Virus record (IMG/VR): IMGVR_UViG_3300021437_000052
Coordinates: 1 to 38,078 of that record
Source of the DNA: a virus
DNA: 38,078 bases
Strand: one strand, 5' to 3'
The notes under the pieces were generated by a model that saw only the letters and a list, made by a program, of their open reading frames with translations, searched no databases and was not told where the DNA came from. Position numbers and translations under genes: made by a program. The stretch's first letter is position 1. The number at the start of each line of letters is the position of its first letter. Positions 15,308-23,750 of this stretch are shown one piece after another.

Positions 15308-15898
15308 TTACTTTATTGCTTTGTTTATAGGCGTTTCTGTTGGTGGTGTTACATACTTCTGAACACACATTTGTACTATCTGTTCCTGCACATTATTAGG
15401 CACGTTTATCGGCTTATCAACATCGTAGTCATCTATCGCCAATCCTAATCTCACTATCAATGGCATATTCGTTGTGTCGGTCATTCTAGGAAACCAAAGT
15501 TTAGCGTTCTCCGCATAATATATCTGTCGTCCTCCCATTAGTCCTGCCTTAATATTTTTTAATCTTCCGTATGTTCCTGCGTTCACAAGCACAAAGTTCA
15601 CATCGGGCGCACTCATGTACGAAACTGAAACCAATCCTCCCTCCTGCGGTAATTGAACGTATGAAGATGTAAGGTCTAAATAGTATTTACAAGTGGTGTC
15701 GTCTAGCAAAGGCGTTTGTTCTGTGAATGGAATAATAAATGCCCCATCGAGTTCGCCAATGTTCATTTTTTTGTTCTCATACCATATCTGCTTTACTGCT
15801 GATGCGTATGCTTCCCGAACATCCTGTATCACTTCCTGCCAATATCCTTTTCCTGTTTTAAGGACTACCTGTTGCGCTATGTTATATAATGAAGTCAA
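15308..15898 (-). CDS. Tail or connector component, 196 aa
   Basis: The N-terminal 35 residues are helical (IAQQVVLKTGKGYWQEVIQDVREAYA), followed by a beta-rich body and a C-terminal helix after VPNNVQEQIVQMCVQKYV. Small alpha-beta-alpha proteins of this kind act as connector or tail-completion proteins in podoviruses. It is tightly packed between two tail genes (1-base gaps). Exact role not recognised. Confidence 0.55.
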   Translation of the reverse strand: MTSLYNIAQQVVLKTGKGYWQEVIQDVREAYASAVKQIWYENKKMNIGELDGAFIIPFTEQTPLLDDTTCKYYLDLTSSYVQLPQEGGLVSVSYMSAPDVNFVLVNAGTYGRLKNIKAGLMGGRQIYYAENAKLWFPRMTDTTNMPLIVRLGLAIDDYDVDKPINVPNNVQEQIVQMCVQKYVTPPTETPINKAIK

Positions 15899-15899
15899 A

Positions 15900-16559
15900 T
15901 TATGCTAGTGTTTGTGTTTCTGTTGTAAGTTGATTTGCAAAACCTGCTATATCCACATCTTTTAAGTTAATACCTACAAGTTGTAAGAATACCGCCATTA
16001 ATCGGTTTGTATTAAATGTGTCGCACTCAAAGTCCACACTTCCTGTCGGGTTATATACAGGCTCGTTGTTTACGATTGTATAGTTCCATACAGGAGGGGT
16101 CGGGGTCTTGAAGTAATTTACTTTGGCAATGCCTATTGTCTTTGGTGCGAACTCAATCCCGTTGTCCACCTGTCTGTACTTTGTAAATCTGAAAGTTGGT
16201 TTTAGTATGCTGTTCGGTATCTGAATTTTATCCCAATCGGCACTATCAATAAGTTCGCTGTCATACCATAAACTATTATAGTAGTGAGAAACACTTGATA
16301 CATATTGCAGGTCTGTCGGGTACGATATAAGTCCTGTTGATGCAGGAACGGGAGTAGGGTTGCCTATCTTTAAGAATGTTTGCAAAAAGTTTGTTACAAC
16401 TTTTGTTTTAAAAAAGGTTTGGTAGTCGGTTGATAGCAACTGCAACTGCGCCTGATTCATAAACATATTCTGTTGAGCAGGAGTTAAGGTCTGACCAACG
16501 TTGTTCTTCTCCGCGATAGCCTCATATAGTTTTACGAAATAATCTACTGATATTGCCAT
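15900..16559 (-). CDS. Connector or tail structural protein, 219 aa
   Basis: N-terminal helices (VDYFVKLYEAIAEKNNVGQTL, PAQQNMFMNQAQLQLLS) are followed by a beta-rich centre with many aromatic residues and a final helix (TNRLMAVFLQLVGINLKD). Length and secondary-structure pattern fit head-tail adaptor proteins, and it lies 2 bases after a structural gene and 1 base before another. The family was not recognised, so adaptor or ring protein is inferred from operon position. Confidence 0.55.
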   Translation of the reverse strand: MAISVDYFVKLYEAIAEKNNVGQTLTPAQQNMFMNQAQLQLLSTDYQTFFKTKVVTNFLQTFLKIGNPTPVPASTGLISYPTDLQYVSSVSHYYNSLWYDSELIDSADWDKIQIPNSILKPTFRFTKYRQVDNGIEFAPKTIGIAKVNYFKTPTPPVWNYTIVNNEPVYNPTGSVDFECDTFNTNRLMAVFLQLVGINLKDVDIAGFANQLTTETQTLA

Positions 16560-16561
16560 AT

Positions 16562-18220
16562 TTATAATTTAGTTACCAATTTGCAAATCAACCTTGCGTG
16601 TGTTATGTCTGCTGTGTCTGAAAGCGTTGTTGTGTGTAAATTTACTGATACCGCATCCCCTGCTGTTAAAGATGCAAGTGTATTAATCACCATCTTTTGT
16701 ACAAATATTGACCCCGAAACATTCTGAACATCTATTGTTCTTATGTCGTCAGATGTAGTTATTCCTGTTCCCTCAATACTTATGTTTGTTGCAGGAGTTG
16801 AATTTTTGTACGCCCAATAATTTCCTATTAGTGTTTCCCCTCCTAAAACTTTAACGTCTGCCTCAAACGTCAATTCGTACATTCCTGTTGTAACAATATT
16901 CGCAACCCCGCTTAAAACGTTGTAGTCTTTATCGTTTGTGTCAATTCCTACTATCGAACTTTGGTATGCTGTTGCGTATTTAACGTTACCATTGACACTT
17001 AAATCGTATGTTGTTGTTCCCGAAGTTGTAGATGACGAAATATCTATGGAGTTATCAACACTTGTTACAACCGTAGATTTCCCATTTATTGTCCATGTAG
17101 TGTTTGCACCAACCGTTGAACTCGATAAGGCAATGTTATTCCCTGCTACCAATGTTGCGCCTAATATAGAATCTACCAAGTCAATAAAGGTTTGTGATAA
17201 TGTAAGTACATACGTCTTAGTTCCGCCTGAACTGCTTGAAGTAACACCTATGTACGAATTAGCCGAAATAATGTCATAAGCACTTACCAACCCTCCCAAT
17301 CCCACTACCTGCTGAAACTCGCCATCGCAACAAGTACAATCGCTGTTAAAACTGCCTAGCGCCTGTATCTGCGTAAGGTAGCCATTTATTAAATCTGAAT
17401 TACCGCAAGTCTGATTAGCCATTATCAAAGTCCAATATGACATTGCTAGTGCAAAATCTGTTGCTAATTGGCTATCGTTAGGGTTTGCTTGTCTTCGTGC
17501 CGCCATCTCATTTAATCCACACACCGTACTGCAATAACTTGTAGCATCCACAAATAAACTTTCACTTCCCCATACCGTATCTAATACCTTAAAATTAGAA
17601 GCATAGGCATAACTTAGATTTGTGATAACGCTTAACAATTCGGTTGTTGGTGAATAAAATGTATTGCTTGTTGTTGTCGCTGTTGTACCTACCGTTGGAG
17701 TTGGAGTTGATAATACACCGCCTATCACCATCGCCTCGTAGCTTATTGTCGCTGTTCTGTCAATAGTAGGAGTAATTGAATTTACTACATAAACCGTTTC
17801 GTCTTGTAATGTAATTAAAGGGCTAGGGGTGTAAACCGCAACCGTTCCGTTAATCTGAACAACAGGACTTGTGTATGTGAAATTAAATGTTTCGGTAGTG
17901 CTATAAAAAACCTCGTTATCATCATCCCACACCGTATATACTATTGTGTAAGTATCGTTTGTAGCTGTTCCGTCCGTATTCAAAGGCATAGCCATAGTTC
18001 GTATGCTATATCTGCTATCTGCGACATGAATATCATAATTTACAGCCGAAGGTACTCCCCCGTAATATACAACATCGCCATTAGATGCTGTTATATTAAA
18101 GCACCCATACATATATGTAGTAGGTAGCCCCTGCCCTGCATAATCTGTTGTGTCTGTTCCTTGAAATTGTTTAGTGCTTAGTCGTAAGTTCGCTATTTGC
18201 GAGAATGATACTGTTGCCAT
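16562..18220 (-). CDS. Virion structural protein with Cys-rich helical centre, 552 aa
   Basis: Three parts can be seen. Residues 1-140 are beta-rich and Ig-like; 195-300 are helical with several cysteines (YCSTVCGLNEM, NQTCGN, SDCTCCDGE); 300-552 is Ser/Thr-rich beta structure ending in a compact domain (YELTFEADVKVLGGETL) that resembles trimeric tip or TNF-like folds. It heads the leftward tail operon, so it may be an appendage or head fibre. Its promoter carries the 37-bp-upstream palindrome. The cysteine cluster may bind metal. Confidence 0.55.
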   Translation of the reverse strand: MATVSFSQIANLRLSTKQFQGTDTTDYAGQGLPTTYMYGCFNITASNGDVVYYGGVPSAVNYDIHVADSRYSIRTMAMPLNTDGTATNDTYTIVYTVWDDDNEVFYSTTETFNFTYTSPVVQINGTVAVYTPSPLITLQDETVYVVNSITPTIDRTATISYEAMVIGGVLSTPTPTVGTTATTTSNTFYSPTTELLSVITNLSYAYASNFKVLDTVWGSESLFVDATSYCSTVCGLNEMAARRQANPNDSQLATDFALAMSYWTLIMANQTCGNSDLINGYLTQIQALGSFNSDCTCCDGEFQQVVGLGGLVSAYDIISANSYIGVTSSSSGGTKTYVLTLSQTFIDLVDSILGATLVAGNNIALSSSTVGANTTWTINGKSTVVTSVDNSIDISSSTTSGTTTYDLSVNGNVKYATAYQSSIVGIDTNDKDYNVLSGVANIVTTGMYELTFEADVKVLGGETLIGNYWAYKNSTPATNISIEGTGITTSDDIRTIDVQNVSGSIFVQKMVINTLASLTAGDAVSVNLHTTTLSDTADITHARLICKLVTKL

Positions 18221-18236
18221 GAGATAAAAGTTTTTG

Positions 18237-18292
18237 CAAAATTAATATCTATTCCCTCCTACAAACGTATTGTTTTAGAGTTAAATTATGTA
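18237..18292 (-). promoter_or_regulatory. Tail-operon promoter with upstream palindrome
   Basis: Leftward box TAATTTTG (18237-18244), then exactly 37 bp, then TAAATTATGTA (18282-18292), one base off the palindrome TACATTATGTA. A TTTG lies 17 bases upstream of the box. The ATG at 18220 is 16 bases downstream. Confidence 0.7.
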
Positions 18293-18313
18293 ATATCAAT
18301 CATATATTATTTT

Positions 18314-18348
18314 TTGCTTACTACTTACCCCTTATCCCCTTAATTTTG
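18314..18348 (+). promoter_or_regulatory. Portal promoter
   Basis: TTG at 18314-18316 within a T-run, 24 bases, TAATTTTG at 18341-18348 followed by CA. The palindrome TAAATTATGTA at 18282-18292 lies 48 bp upstream and is shared with the divergent tail operon. A TTG that would extend the portal frame lies inside this box and is therefore an unlikely start. Confidence 0.6.
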
Positions 18349-18366
18349 CAAATTAAAATACTATCT

Positions 18367-20868
18367 GTGGACGATAAAGACTTTTCATATCCAAATCCTC
18401 TAGCATCTAGGGCAGAAAAGAAAACAAACGCTTATGGGCTAGCATATGCGGAGTTCATATACGCGCAATACTACAAGGTGTCGCCTATACTAAACGAGCG
18501 TACAGCACGTTTTAAAAACAACTTAAAGCATGCCGAAGGATTGCAGTCTATTACAGATGTTCGTACTTTCTATAAAAATAATCAAGGCACTTCGCCATTA
18601 AACCTAGATGTAAGACCTGTAAACTACATATCTAAGATTGTTGATATTATCGTGTCGGTGCTTATGGAGCAACCATTCACCGTTGAATGTAATGCCATTG
18701 ACCCTCAAAGCAAGATTATTGAAAGCGAAATAAAGTCGCGTGTTTATGCCGCGATGCACCTTAAAAAAGTAAATGACAAGTTTAATATCGAAGGTCGCAC
18801 AGGAATATCAATAGTACCGAAAGGGCAACCAATACCCGAAACAGATGAGGAAGCCGAGTTATTCCTTGAACTGCAAGGTAAGGTTGGTTTATCCTTAGCA
18901 ATGGAAGAGGCGATACAATACGTTCTCGATAATAACGATTTTGACTACGAAGTAAAACGTAAGATACTTAGAAACCTTGTAGCGTGTAAAGGGGCGGCTA
19001 TCATGACCGACTACGATGAAAACTACAACATAACGATAACAGCACCCGAATTTTATGATGTTGTTTATCCTTACTCCAAATACGATACCTTTAAAAATAT
19101 TCCTTATGTCGGACTTGTTACATACATGACCATTGAGGAAATAGCATTAAAGGCAAAGAAAGAGGATGGCTCACCACGATATACCGAGAAAGAACTTGTA
19201 GAGATAGCAAAAGCATATCAAGGACAAAACTACAACAACCCTGCTTGGAATGGAACGTGGGGAATGAGTTATGAGGGATTCTATCAAAACTCTACCTTAA
19301 TTAAACCTTTCTATAACTTCAATATTCCTGTTCTTCGTTTTTGGTTTTTGGCTGTTTCGCAGGAAACGCTTGTCAAAACATCCAAACTAGATAAGGCAGG
19401 ACGTGAAAAGATTTACTACGATTGGAAAGCAAAAGGAGCATCAGAAGATAGCACCAATATCAAACAGAACATAGCGGTAAAAGAAAAGGAATGGAGATAT
19501 GAGGGGTATTGGATAATGGGGTCGAAATACCTGTTTAATTACAAGGAAAGCGATGATATTCCACGTGAAAAGATAAAGGGCGGATATAACCCTAAAACAA
19601 CTCTCCCTATCAAAATTATCGCTCCCGACATCTACGACATGGAGAATAAGTCCATTGTAGAGAAAGCAATACCTGCCGAAGAGCAATTAAACCTTATTGA
19701 ACAAAAGATACAGCAATGTGTTATTGAGTTCCGACCAAAAGGGTATGCGCTGAATACCGCAGTACTTGAAGAAATGAAAGCGGGTAAAGGGAAAGATGAA
19801 ACACTAGACCCTGTTGCGCTTCATGACCAATTTACTCAAACAGGAAAGATATTGTATTATGCGGTAATGCAGGATGGTGTTACTCCTGCTAACATAAACC
19901 CGATACAAGACCTGCCAAATGGCTTCGGGGAAGCCTTCGGTGAACTAATGAACTTGCGTATGATGTATATGCAACAGATTAGGGACGTAATGGGATTTTC
20001 AGAAAGTATGGACACCACTATGCCTAGTGCTGAAATGCCGATAGGAACACAGCAGATGGCAAGACAGGCAACTATGAACTCACTTATGGGAACATATAAA
20101 GCCGCAGTAAACTTATTGGAAAGGGGGTTACAGGACGTATCTTTAATGATACAAGACTGTATAGAAAAAGATAGGGATGGATTTATTGCTGCCATAGGAC
20201 AAACAGCAACAAGTGAAATAGAAATGTTCAAACAGCTTCCATTAGCAACTATTGGTGTAAATATAAGAATAGGAAGTAGCGAAGAGGAAAAAGCCAAACT
20301 GAACGAATGGATAGGACTTGATGTTAAAAACTCACTTATAGATAGCGGACAGGCAATAGAAGTACAAGATGCCTTACGTCAGAATGTTAAACTTGCAAAA
20401 GGACTTTTAAGAAAGTTTGTTGCTATGAACAAGAAGATGGCGCAAGACCAACAATTACAAATGGTACAGGCAAATGCACAGACACAACAGCAGTCAGCAC
20501 AGGTAGCAAGTCAGATGAAACAACAGGAGGTGCAGTTGGAAATACAGGGCAAAGGACAACTTATTCAGATGGAATATAGTGCTAAAGATATGTTTGCCGA
20601 GAAAGAGTTTCAACGTGCATACAAATTACAGCAACTTAAAAATCTTGGTTCTAATACAGACAGCGAAATTGCGGCAGGGGGCAAAGTGAATGTACAAGAA
20701 GCGGCTAACAGAGCAAAGATTGTATCATCACAAATAGAGCAGAACACTCAAATTACGAAAGCCCACATCGTGCATCACAGCGACCATAGTAAAATTGAGC
20801 ATCAGAAACAGGCAGATATAGAGTTGCTAGAACACGAACCGCCCGAAAAGAAAGAAGAGAAAGACTAA
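18367..20868 (+). CDS. Portal protein, about 833 aa
   Basis: Forms the dodecameric ring through which DNA enters and leaves the capsid. The GTG at 18367 (MDDKDFSYPNPLA) is preferred over a TTG at 18346, which lies in the promoter box. Portal features: the N-terminal YYKVSPILNERTARFKNNLKHAEG region, the VRPVNYISKIVDIIVSVLMEQPF wing entrance, a long helical stem and crown, and a C-terminal Gln- and Lys-rich coiled coil (after about residue 690) ending in HEPPEKKEEKD. Length suits large podovirus portals. Unlike all other head genes here it is on the plus strand, with its own promoter and terminator. Confidence 0.8.
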   Translation: MDDKDFSYPNPLASRAEKKTNAYGLAYAEFIYAQYYKVSPILNERTARFKNNLKHAEGLQSITDVRTFYKNNQGTSPLNLDVRPVNYISKIVDIIVSVLMEQPFTVECNAIDPQSKIIESEIKSRVYAAMHLKKVNDKFNIEGRTGISIVPKGQPIPETDEEAELFLELQGKVGLSLAMEEAIQYVLDNNDFDYEVKRKILRNLVACKGAAIMTDYDENYNITITAPEFYDVVYPYSKYDTFKNIPYVGLVTYMTIEEIALKAKKEDGSPRYTEKELVEIAKAYQGQNYNNPAWNGTWGMSYEGFYQNSTLIKPFYNFNIPVLRFWFLAVSQETLVKTSKLDKAGREKIYYDWKAKGASEDSTNIKQNIAVKEKEWRYEGYWIMGSKYLFNYKESDDIPREKIKGGYNPKTTLPIKIIAPDIYDMENKSIVEKAIPAEEQLNLIEQKIQQCVIEFRPKGYALNTAVLEEMKAGKGKDETLDPVALHDQFTQTGKILYYAVMQDGVTPANINPIQDLPNGFGEAFGELMNLRMMYMQQIRDVMGFSESMDTTMPSAEMPIGTQQMARQATMNSLMGTYKAAVNLLERGLQDVSLMIQDCIEKDRDGFIAAIGQTATSEIEMFKQLPLATIGVNIRIGSSEEEKAKLNEWIGLDVKNSLIDSGQAIEVQDALRQNVKLAKGLLRKFVAMNKKMAQDQQLQMVQANAQTQQQSAQVASQMKQQEVQLEIQGKGQLIQMEYSAKDMFAEKEFQRAYKLQQLKNLGSNTDSEIAAGGKVNVQEAANRAKIVSSQIEQNTQITKAHIVHHSDHSKIEHQKQADIELLEHEPPEKKEEKD

Positions 20869-20874
20869 ATAAAA

Positions 20875-20902
20875 AAGCCCTGCTACTTTTGTAACAGGGC
20901 TT
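20875..20902. terminator. Bidirectional terminator between portal and convergent gene
   Basis: AAGCCCTG-C-TAC pairs with GTA-A-CAGGGCTT around a TTTT loop, with one C-A mismatch. It is flanked by A6 on the left and a T-run on the right, so it can end transcription in both directions. It lies 6 bases after the portal stop and 24 before the stop of the leftward gene. Confidence 0.85.
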
Positions 20903-20925
20903 CTTTTTTAAAGTAAACCTTTATC

Positions 20926-22077
20926 TTAGTTTTTCAGCATATTAAAGAATTGCTCCTTAAATGCAGGTTCGGTATCTAAAGCATCTATCAGCTTCTTATA
21001 ACCCATAAACGTTCTCTCTTCAGGCGTTCCCTTACACCAATAAAAACCTCCTGCCTTTCCGAAACCTACCACAACACCTCTTAACTCACCGACCTTCAAC
21101 AACTCTTTTACATCAACAACTTCTTCGGTATCATTCGCTTTCGGCTCGATATTCGCTACTAGCTCTGCCTTTTTCTTTTCAGCAACCCCAAGTTTTTCTA
21201 ATATCGTCTGATACGTTTGTTCCGATACTCTTGTCTTATCCGTTCCTATCTTATCTACAAACAGATTGATAGGACTTGTGCCGATAGGTGCTTGACAAAT
21301 CAACTCGCCACTCTTAAAGTAAATAGCGTTTGTTGCCTCGTTATGTATAATAATACCCGCATCTCTCGCCTCCAACATATAATGTTTCTTAACAAGGATA
21401 GGATTGTTTATCTCCGTCATGAACTTAACAGGATTCTTACGTGCCAAGCCAAGCATTGTTTGTCTTAACATCAAAGGATTTACCGACTGCTTTTCGTACT
21501 GATTGTCGTCAAGTATCAGTCTTGCATAAGCACATACCAACGTAAAATTTTCGGGGCTTCTTACGAATAATTCCGCCTCAAAACGTGCATCATCCGCTTC
21601 AACAACTTTACTCATCATCGCCTCGTCATCACGTAAAAAGAAGAAAGGGGTAACACTCTTATCTCTGTCCTTTTTAGACATATTCCCATCATGTAACGCC
21701 AAGCACTTTAATATACCATCTTCCGTTCCTCTTACGTCAATATGTCCGTCAAGCATAAGCAAACGAGTTACCGTCTTTTTTACCTTGTCATCAGGCGTTT
21801 GTTTCCATTTGATTATTTCATGCTCCCCTGCACAATGTCTGATATGTGTCCTCTCTACTCTTTTACTTTCGGGATTATACATATTCGTTTCAAACTCTAA
21901 TTTGATAGGATAACTTATAGGATATAAGTTTCTTTTCATCTGCTTTCCGCTTTTGTCAGAGGCATACGAAGTGTCTTGGTTTTTCTTTATAAGCCAAAAC
22001 TGATAGATTTTGTTGGGGTCGAAACTCTGCTCGTTAAGTTCGGTTGCAGAGCCGAATTGGTGCTGTTTTTTTGCCAT
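20926..22077 (-). CDS. Hypothetical phage protein downstream of the capsid gene, 383 aa
   Basis: I do not recognise the family. The ATG at 22077 (MAKKQHQFGSATELN) is preferred; a TTG 33 bases upstream lies inside the promoter box. The protein is soluble, rich in Lys and Glu, with an N-terminal beta-rich half containing RHCAGEHEIIKW, a central helical region (LVCAYARLILDD), and an acidic linker at about 295-325 (ANIEPKANDTEEVVDVKELL). It has its own promoter with the palindrome and lies between capsid and portal genes. A head-associated or internal protein is possible by position only. Confidence 0.55.
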   Translation of the reverse strand: MAKKQHQFGSATELNEQSFDPNKIYQFWLIKKNQDTSYASDKSGKQMKRNLYPISYPIKLEFETNMYNPESKRVERTHIRHCAGEHEIIKWKQTPDDKVKKTVTRLLMLDGHIDVRGTEDGILKCLALHDGNMSKKDRDKSVTPFFFLRDDEAMMSKVVEADDARFEAELFVRSPENFTLVCAYARLILDDNQYEKQSVNPLMLRQTMLGLARKNPVKFMTEINNPILVKKHYMLEARDAGIIIHNEATNAIYFKSGELICQAPIGTSPINLFVDKIGTDKTRVSEQTYQTILEKLGVAEKKKAELVANIEPKANDTEEVVDVKELLKVGELRGVVVGFGKAGGFYWCKGTPEERTFMGYKKLIDALDTEPAFKEQFFNMLKN

Positions 22078-22107
22078 TTGATTGTATTTTATTAAGATTA
22101 ATTGATG

Positions 22108-22163
22108 CAAAAGTACTCACTATGTCTTTATAAGTTATATCACAAAAGTCGATACATTATGTT
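22108..22163 (-). promoter_or_regulatory. Promoter with upstream palindrome for the 383-residue gene
   Basis: Leftward TACTTTTG (22108-22115), exactly 37 bp, then TACATTATGTT (22153-22163), one base off the palindrome. It lies between the capsid-gene terminator and the ATG at 22077. Confidence 0.7.
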
Positions 22164-22210
22164 ATGGAAATTTATTAACATTTGTAATGTTCGTGATGCT
22201 ATACAAAAGA

Positions 22211-22238
22211 AAACGCCCCACATTTCTGCGAGGCGTTT
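22211..22238 (-). terminator. Terminator after the major capsid gene
   Basis: On the minus strand AAACGCCTC pairs with GGGGCGTTT (9 pairs including one T-G) around a 10-base loop, followed by TCTTTTG. It lies 24 bases after the capsid-protein stop and separates this operon from the next promoter. Confidence 0.8.
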
Positions 22239-22262
22239 CTTGTTTGTAGGGCTACTACTTAA

Positions 22263-23696
22263 TTAGGATTTAAATACTTTAAACCATCTGTTTGGAGCAA
22301 AAAATTCTGGTCCAAACGTGCATTGAAAGTTGATTTGTTGATGGTCAACTGCTTCTGTGTACACTCCGTTTGCGCCACCTGTGAAATACTCTTCCCACTG
22401 ACGAGAATAACCGTCAGTTGATTTTTGGTAGTGAATAACGAAAGAAGGCAAGTTTTTAGTTTGCGACATATCATCCCAATTAACAGACTTGTCTGATTTA
22501 TCCATTGGAATACCAAGTGCCATATATAAGTATGGTTGACCTACTGCTCCAAGTAATTTAGGATATACGAACAAGTCGTAGTGTTTTTGGTGGAAAGTAC
22601 GACCTGACAAGCTGAAAGAGTTAAACATAAAGTCCACCCAATCATTAGCAGTACCTGTACCACCATAGTTCCATGCACCATTTTTCATTTCAGAACGAAT
22701 CCAACGAGAGTTGTAGTTCATTACATTAGAAGAAGAATAAAGCACGTATTCAGATGCGCCCATGTTAGGGTCAAGCTGTGAAGTAGATAAGTCCTCCCAA
22801 TCCTGTTCAGTCAAGAAAGAAACAAGGTTGTAAGGTAGAGCGTTACCATAGCTTTCGATGAAAGGAATCATACCTTCAAATGATGTTTGAGTTGAAGGTG
22901 CTGATGCGCTTCCTGATGGTAATTCTGTGAAAGTAGTGTTAGTAGTTTTGGTGTCGGTCAATAAACGTACTTCGCGCTCGTTTTTCAAACGCATAGACTC
23001 GTTCATTTGTGCCACGTAGAACCATTGGTCTTTACCGTCAACAACAATCCAAAGTTTCTCTGCTCTCGCATTACCTGATATGTTGTAAGAACCGTTCATG
23101 TTAGAAAGGTTGTTAAAATACCAAATTAATTGAGTGTCGCGAGAAGGATTGATTGTAGCGTATTCCCCAACCTGATTACCTGCTATGATAACAACGTCTG
23201 TTGTTGCAACCGCAGGGATGTTAGTACCAAGTTTAGTAGGGTAAACAGTTACGCTGTTTCCACTAACTGCTGTTACGATAGCTCTTGTTCCGTCAGGGAA
23301 TAAAAGCACCTGATTAACATATACAGGAACAACAGTTGTCTGATAGTTCGAGTAGTAAGGAGCATCAACGGTGTTGTCAGCAGGGAAAGTGTAGTCATAA
23401 GAAGATGACAACGTTAAAGTTACTGCCGCGTTTGTAGAACCAGCCGAGTGTGAACTGAACTGAAGAACCTCATGTAAGAAATTCTCTTCGCTATGACGAA
23501 ATTCTAAGTTTTGGATATATGAAATACCACCCATTTTTTGGGTAAGTCCGTTCATATTAAAGTCCTGTTTTCCGTAACGTTTAACCAAGTCAGGATAAAC
23601 TTCGGGAGCCAACAGTAAGCTCTCTGATACTTGTTGGCTTCTATACCAATTTTCAAGTGTAGGGGTCTGCGATATTGCAGGAGTTGTGTATGCCAT
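22263..23696 (-). CDS. Major capsid protein candidate, 477 aa
   Basis: A 477-residue protein rich in aromatic and small polar residues, with no membrane segment. It begins MAYTTPAISQTPTLENWYRS, followed by a helical N-arm (SQQVSESLLLAPEVYPDLVKRYG), a beta-rich centre with PVYVNQVLLFPDGTRAIV, and a long mixed C-terminal region. It follows the scaffold-like gene by 54 bases and ends at a strong terminator, the usual scaffold-to-capsid order. Codon choice is less varied than in its neighbours, with evenly spread preferred codons, as expected for a very highly expressed protein. HK97-type features cannot be proven by eye. Confidence 0.65.
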   Translation of the reverse strand: MAYTTPAISQTPTLENWYRSQQVSESLLLAPEVYPDLVKRYGKQDFNMNGLTQKMGGISYIQNLEFRHSEENFLHEVLQFSSHSAGSTNAAVTLTLSSSYDYTFPADNTVDAPYYSNYQTTVVPVYVNQVLLFPDGTRAIVTAVSGNSVTVYPTKLGTNIPAVATTDVVIIAGNQVGEYATINPSRDTQLIWYFNNLSNMNGSYNISGNARAEKLWIVVDGKDQWFYVAQMNESMRLKNEREVRLLTDTKTTNTTFTELPSGSASAPSTQTSFEGMIPFIESYGNALPYNLVSFLTEQDWEDLSTSQLDPNMGASEYVLYSSSNVMNYNSRWIRSEMKNGAWNYGGTGTANDWVDFMFNSFSLSGRTFHQKHYDLFVYPKLLGAVGQPYLYMALGIPMDKSDKSVNWDDMSQTKNLPSFVIHYQKSTDGYSRQWEEYFTGGANGVYTEAVDHQQINFQCTFGPEFFAPNRWFKVFKS

Positions 23697-23750
23697 AATA
23701 ATTTAAGTTTTTGTGTTTTTAATAATTGTTTTAGCCAATTAAATTTAATT

